Origin: Saprospiraceae bacterium
GTDB taxonomy: Bacteria > Bacteroidota > Bacteroidia > Chitinophagales > Saprospiraceae
Assembly (NCBI GenBank): GCA_016720635.1
Contig: JADKKF010000005.1
Coordinates: 62,001 to 126,000 of the forward strand
Direction of reading: 5' to 3'
Length of the DNA: 64,000 nt
Part shown: in pieces, positions 60,151 through 64,000 of the stretch
Layout: each line of letters starts with the position of its first letter
How positions within the stretch are numbered: the first letter of the stretch is position 1
Notes under the pieces: generated by a model
Told to the model about the DNA's origin: nothing
The model's input: the letters and a program-made list of their open reading frames with translations, nothing else
Database searches by the model: none
Program-made: the position numbers and the translations under genes

Positions 60151-63075
60151 TCATGTAGTGTTTTGTTTTCCAGACCTAACTAAAGGAATCTCGAATTCTA
60201 TTTTAGTGCCTTTACCTACTGCAGTTTCCAGTTCTATTTTTCCTCCCATTTCTATGATTCGCTTGTTCATATTTTTGATGCCATTTGCATAGTTCCGAAC
60301 ATTGTTTGAGTCGAATCCCAAGCCATCATCGCTGATCATTATATGCAATATATTGTCATATAATAAGTACATTTTGAATGTGATTTTTGACGCTTTGCTA
60401 TGCTTTTGAATATTGTTCAAGGCCTCTTTAATGATGGAAATGGTGTGTTTTTTGATATTAGGTGGAATAGAGATGGGGACATCATGTGGTAGAATCGAAA
60501 CATCAGACTTCAAGCAGAAATTTTCTGAAAATTTTGATAACACTTCTCTGATATATCCGCTTAGATCAGAGTATTCGTCATTGTCAGGATTTAGCGAAAA
60601 AACGATATCATTAAGCTGGTTCATGATATTTTGGGAGTAATGATTTATTGAATCGTAAGTTTTTTTTGTTTCCTTTGAGTCCACTGATTCCGAGCCTTTA
60701 TTCGAAAGATAATTTATCTTAGTGAGGTCGGAGCCGATTTCATCGTGGATGTCCTGAGATATACTTAATCTTAATTTTTGCAATTCATTTTCTTTAAGAA
60801 GGTTGTCTATTCTCTTTTGATCCTTACGTCTGAATTCGGACACAATCCCAAAAAACAAAATTCCCAAGATGATTCCAACAGACCCAACTTTAAACCACCA
60901 GGTCTGATAAAAGCTAGGGATAATCTTGAAATGTATCGAGTCACCCTTTTCGTTCCAGAGATTTTCATTATTGCTGCTCTGCATTTTTAGCGTATATTCC
61001 CCAGGCGGCAAATTCGAATAATTGACTTGGTTGCTTTCGCCTAGCTCGAGCCATTCCTTATCCCATTCCTCTAGCTTGGTCCTGAACTTATTTTTTTTTG
61101 GTGAGATAAAATTTAACGATGCAAAAATAAATGACAGACTATTCTCGTAATTCTTTAAAATTATAGGCTCATACAGGTTTAAACTTTTCTCTTGACTATG
61201 CAAGTTTAATTTTACTTCGATGATTTTTGAATTTGGGGGCGTCCTATTGCTCTTTTCTATATTATTGCTTAGGGTGTTGAATCCCATCACCCCACCGAAA
61301 TATACAAGATTTTTTTCTGGGTTTTGGGCATAAGCAAAATGATTGAATTCATCGTCTTGCAATCCATCTTCTTTTTTGAAATTGGTAAACGTCTTGGTCT
61401 TTACGTCAAATAAGCTCACGCCTTTGTTGTGACTACACCAAATTTTTTCATCATTTGTAAAAAGTGCTGCATATAGCGTATTGTTCGAGATTCCATTTTG
61501 GGTAGTATAATTATTAATCTTCCCATCTTTAATGTTGTATGAAATTAGTCCACCTCCATATGTAGCCATCCATAGTTCGTCATTGTGCCTTTGTATCGTA
61601 TATATATATGGGCAGTTTAATCCGCTGCTTGCACCAATTTTGGGTTTCCACACCGTAAAATCATCGCTTTCAGGATTATATTTTGCAAATCCGTTTTCGG
61701 TTCCTATCCACAATATTGAGTCCCTGTCTATCGATAAGGAAGATATGTCATTGGATGGAAGGCTGTGAGTGTTATTACGATTGGTAAAATATCGTTTTAA
61801 AGACTTTTTAGATTTATCCCAAAAATACAATCCCCCACCCTGAGCATAGCCTCCTAAAATAAAATATTCAGGACTTTTTTCAAGGATTGCAGAAATGCTC
61901 CCGCGACCCAGTGCTGCCAATTCTGGATAGATGTGAGATGCTTTTTTAAAACCAGTTGTATTTACCAATTTTACTTCTAACCCTTGATCAAATCCTGCCC
62001 AAATATTACCTTTTTTATCTTTGTAGATTGCCCTACACACATCATTTTGCTTATTAACCAAGATTTTTATTTTATTGTTACTTTCATCTACTTCGAAGAT
62101 ACCATGATCTGTTCCAACCAAGATTTTTTGGTTTTCTAATGGCAGAATGGAGAATACCATCCGAAGATTTATGCTCGGATCAATTGGATCGAAAAGGTAC
62201 TTTTTTATAAAACTTTTCTCACGATGGTACACTTGCACACCTCTTTCGTGACCGACCCAAATACTATTATCCTTGTCCTTGAAAATTGAAAATATTATTT
62301 TTCCAAAAAGGCCATTAATTTTTGAAACGTCAGAAATTGTATAACTCCCATTTTCTTGTGATTTTTTTAAGACGATCACCCCGTATCCATTGGTTCCTAT
62401 CCACAAGTTATCATTGCTGTCTTCTGCTATCGTAGATATTGGATATTCAAACGTATAACTCATATTGTTTTTCTTGATGGGCAGTGGCTCTAACTCCATT
62501 GAGTTTTCTTTAGTTTTTAGTATATAAATGTCACTTTTATAGAAAATCAATCTATTGCCATTTCTTAAGCGGCAAAAACCAGTTTTAATTTCACAATTAG
62601 CATTAATTTTGGTAAAAGGTATGTCCACAATTGCTGTACTTTTGGCACTATGAATGTTAATTTTAAATAGGCCTTTTTTCTGAGAAATTATTACAATATG
62701 GTTGGAATCCAAATCCATGATATCTGCAATGCAAATACCTTTGAGGAGAAGTTTTGAATTCGTCAAGTACGGATTGAGTAGAATTAGTCCATTGTCTGAA
62801 GCCAACCAATACTGCCCTTGGTTATCTTGAAAGGCTTTGTTTACCGTTGAGATTCCAGCTTCATCAAAAGCTTCTGAGCGTTTTAAGCCTAGATTAAAAT
62901 TGGAGATCTTGTGTGTTGTCTTATCAAATATTAAGAATCCACCTCCGTATGAAGATGAGCATATTCTATTTTGTCTATCCACAAATGCATGCAGGATATG
63001 GTTTTGATGGTTTGTATTTGATCCATAAATACCATTATTCCCATTAGAGAAGGTCCTGCCATCGAATCGATTCAT
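60151..63075 (-). CDS. Two-component sensor histidine kinase with beta-propeller domain (start displaced)
   Basis: 974 residues from the first ATG. Residues about 1-640: propeller repeats of the Reg_prop type (IWIGTENGFAKYN, LWIGTNGYGVIVL). About 650-730: Y_Y_Y domain (VNYSNLPPGEYTLKMQSS). Membrane helix about 733-752 (WWFKVGSVGIILGILFFGIV). HisKA_3 H-box LSISQDIHDEIGSDL near 790. HATPase about 870-970 (IIKEALNNIQKHSK, GLGFDSNNVRN). The propeller would be periplasmic. The same frame continues upstream to 63246 with in-frame propeller sequence (DLDGFIWIGTQDG) but no start codon; see the next entry. Confidence 0.85.
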   Translation of the reverse strand: MNRFDGRTFSNGNNGIYGSNTNHQNHILHAFVDRQNRICSSSYGGGFLIFDKTTHKISNFNLGLKRSEAFDEAGISTVNKAFQDNQGQYWLASDNGLILLNPYLTNSKLLLKGICIADIMDLDSNHIVIISQKKGLFKINIHSAKSTAIVDIPFTKINANCEIKTGFCRLRNGNRLIFYKSDIYILKTKENSMELEPLPIKKNNMSYTFEYPISTIAEDSNDNLWIGTNGYGVIVLKKSQENGSYTISDVSKINGLFGKIIFSIFKDKDNSIWVGHERGVQVYHREKSFIKKYLFDPIDPSINLRMVFSILPLENQKILVGTDHGIFEVDESNNKIKILVNKQNDVCRAIYKDKKGNIWAGFDQGLEVKLVNTTGFKKASHIYPELAALGRGSISAILEKSPEYFILGGYAQGGGLYFWDKSKKSLKRYFTNRNNTHSLPSNDISSLSIDRDSILWIGTENGFAKYNPESDDFTVWKPKIGASSGLNCPYIYTIQRHNDELWMATYGGGLISYNIKDGKINNYTTQNGISNNTLYAALFTNDEKIWCSHNKGVSLFDVKTKTFTNFKKEDGLQDDEFNHFAYAQNPEKNLVYFGGVMGFNTLSNNIEKSNRTPPNSKIIEVKLNLHSQEKSLNLYEPIILKNYENSLSFIFASLNFISPKKNKFRTKLEEWDKEWLELGESNQVNYSNLPPGEYTLKMQSSNNENLWNEKGDSIHFKIIPSFYQTWWFKVGSVGIILGILFFGIVSEFRRKDQKRIDNLLKENELQKLRLSISQDIHDEIGSDLTKINYLSNKGSESVDSKETKKTYDSINHYSQNIMNQLNDIVFSLNPDNDEYSDLSGYIREVLSKFSENFCLKSDVSILPHDVPISIPPNIKKHTISIIKEALNNIQKHSKASKITFKMYLLYDNILHIMISDDGLGFDSNNVRNYANGIKNMNKRIIEMGGKIELETAVGKGTKIEFEIPLVRSGKQNTT

Positions 63076-63308
63076 GCCATCCTGAGTTCCTATCCAGATG
63101 AAACCATCTAGATCTTGTGTTATCGTACATCCAGTATTTTGCGAGAGTCCATTGGAAGTGTTGAAGTAATCGAATTGAATGTTTGGATATTGAGCATTAG
63201 CGGGAGTTGGGATGATAAATACGGAAATGAAAAAAAAATAAAAAAATTACTTCTGATTCTGTGGGCTATCAAATAACGATATATATATATTGTAAAATAT
63301 AAATACAC
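63076..63308 (-). other. Displaced N-terminus of the sensor kinase: signal peptide out of frame
   Basis: Upstream of 63075 the kinase frame reads GLSQNTGCTITQDLDG and then, near 63195-63240, a signal-peptide-like stretch (FFYFFFISVFIIPTPANA), but ends at a TAA (63247-63249) before any start. In the neighbouring frame an ATG (63308) or TTG (63272) precedes HRIRSNFFIFF. Adding one base in the A9 run (63230-63238, T on the coding strand) joins them to HRIRSNFFIFFFISVFIIP, a good signal peptide. The kinase may therefore be phase-variable, or the run may be misread. Confidence 0.65.
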
Positions 63309-63552
63309 AATGGGTTTGATTTAGTGGTTTATTGATTAAAGATAATAAAATATTGTGATTTCAAGATACTTATTTTTATTTATTTTAATGTCTCAAGGTC
63401 CAATATCCCCATAAAATACCCAATTTATGTGATACTCCGAGTGAAAATAAGTAAAGACCTTTACACCATGAAATAGAATTCATCTAAAGAGATCAATTCA
63501 AAACATGACAGATAGAAACCAAGTAATTTCATTAACCAAAAATTTAATCAAA

Positions 63553-64000
63553 ATGAAAACCAAACTGTTATACCTAGTTTTAGTGATTTGTACCCCTATG
63601 GCAGCATTTTCACAAGAAATTTCATTACCTAATTATACATTTGAATCGGATGTTGCAGGTCACCTAAGGGGCAATAAAATAGCCCTTCTAGGCTTTACAA
63701 AATATACCAAATCCATGGGGACTTATGGTTTAGAATTTGGTGTAATATATGATTATCATTTTAAAAGGCTAGCGGCCAATAGAGTACATAATCAAACGGC
63801 CTTAGACAAATCCACGCTGAATTGGCAGATCAATTTGACCAAAACATTTTCCATCGGTCATAGTATATCTAAAGATCGACTTAAGAGATTTTATGCAGGT
63901 GCAAAAATAGGGTACACTTCGATCAATTATACGCACAATCAACTAGTTCCTTCCAACAGTGGTCAGAATGTAACTGCCTTTGAGATATTAAATAATAATG
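63553..64000 (+). CDS. Secreted protein, 3' end cut by window edge, possible outer-membrane barrel
   Basis: At least 149 codons, open at the edge. Signal peptide MKTKLLYLVLVICTPMAAFSQ. The rest shows alternating strands typical of small outer-membrane barrels (LEFGVIYDYHF, LNWQINLTKTFSIGH, RFYAGAKIGYTSINY). No family is recognised. It lies about 245 bases after the start of the sensor kinase region in the opposite direction, so it may be controlled by that system, but only position supports this. Confidence 0.65.
   Translation, partial: MKTKLLYLVLVICTPMAAFSQEISLPNYTFESDVAGHLRGNKIALLGFTKYTKSMGTYGLEFGVIYDYHFKRLAANRVHNQTALDKSTLNWQINLTKTFSIGHSISKDRLKRFYAGAKIGYTSINYTHNQLVPSNSGQNVTAFEILNNN

Overview
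The window looks like chromosome of a Bacteroidota bacterium, most likely near the Saprospiraceae. The base composition is AT-rich. Many genes are preceded by the Bacteroidota -7 promoter box TAnnTTTG. Secreted proteins carry type IX secretion (T9SS) C-terminal sorting domains or SPII lipoboxes. Two surface proteins share a dockerin-like module of a kind often seen in Saprospiraceae. The genus is an inference; no rRNA is present to settle it.

Layout. 1-16 kb is mostly housekeeping: gmk (cut by the window edge), yicC, a tatD/tcdA/GHMP-kinase operon, an MsbA-like exporter, tRNA-Arg(TCG), a sugar nucleotidyltransferase, lgt, then an accessory patch at 8.4-10.4 kb with a duplicated leader cassette driving a frameshifted outer-membrane protein and a lipoprotein. 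It continues with a DUF4157-like protein, a membrane protein, odhB/sucB, tRNA-Leu(CAA), hscB, rseP and rarA. 16-25 kb holds a T9SS-exported esterase, a toxin-antitoxin cluster (DUF6364-like/PIN plus an orphan HigA-like gene), a zincin-like secreted protein, ctpA, tsaB, and two ArsR-like regulators, one frameshifted. 24-44 kb is again mostly housekeeping: lptF/G-like, tgt, rpsT, a secreted serine protease with a dockerin-like tail, thiolase, flavin reductase, an MBL hydrolase, hpt, ligA, a heptose nucleotidyltransferase-phosphatase fusion, miaA, three tandem TatA-like genes, a 2OG oxygenase, a LexA-like regulator, mce, a TPR protein, an EamA transporter, folA and an rluB-like gene. 44-48.2 kb is a degenerate accessory island: a hypothetical membrane protein, a RhuM fragment, HigB/HigA, an AHSA1 protein and three 169-bp tandem repeats. 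48.2-64 kb carries a DegT aminotransferase with pyk, a CBS/PP2C/DppC-like cluster, a 1467-residue surface protein, aroQ, a propeller sensor kinase with its response regulator, and a truncated secreted protein.

How genes connect. tcdA and tsaB act in the t6A/ct6A tRNA pathway; miaA, tgt and rluB add further RNA modification. lgt, LptF/G, RseP and the heptose fusion serve the envelope. The protease and the 1467-residue protein share a carboxypeptidase-regulatory-like plus dockerin-like block; the large protein adds a cohesin-like domain and a T9SS signal, so a surface docking system is possible but unproven.

Three loci look like single-base frameshifts (outer-membrane protein at a G5 run, ArsR-like gene, sensor kinase signal peptide at an A9 run). 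These could be assembly errors, pseudogenes or phase-variable switches. At least seven copies of a roughly 130-bp hairpin-bearing repeat sit between genes across the window.
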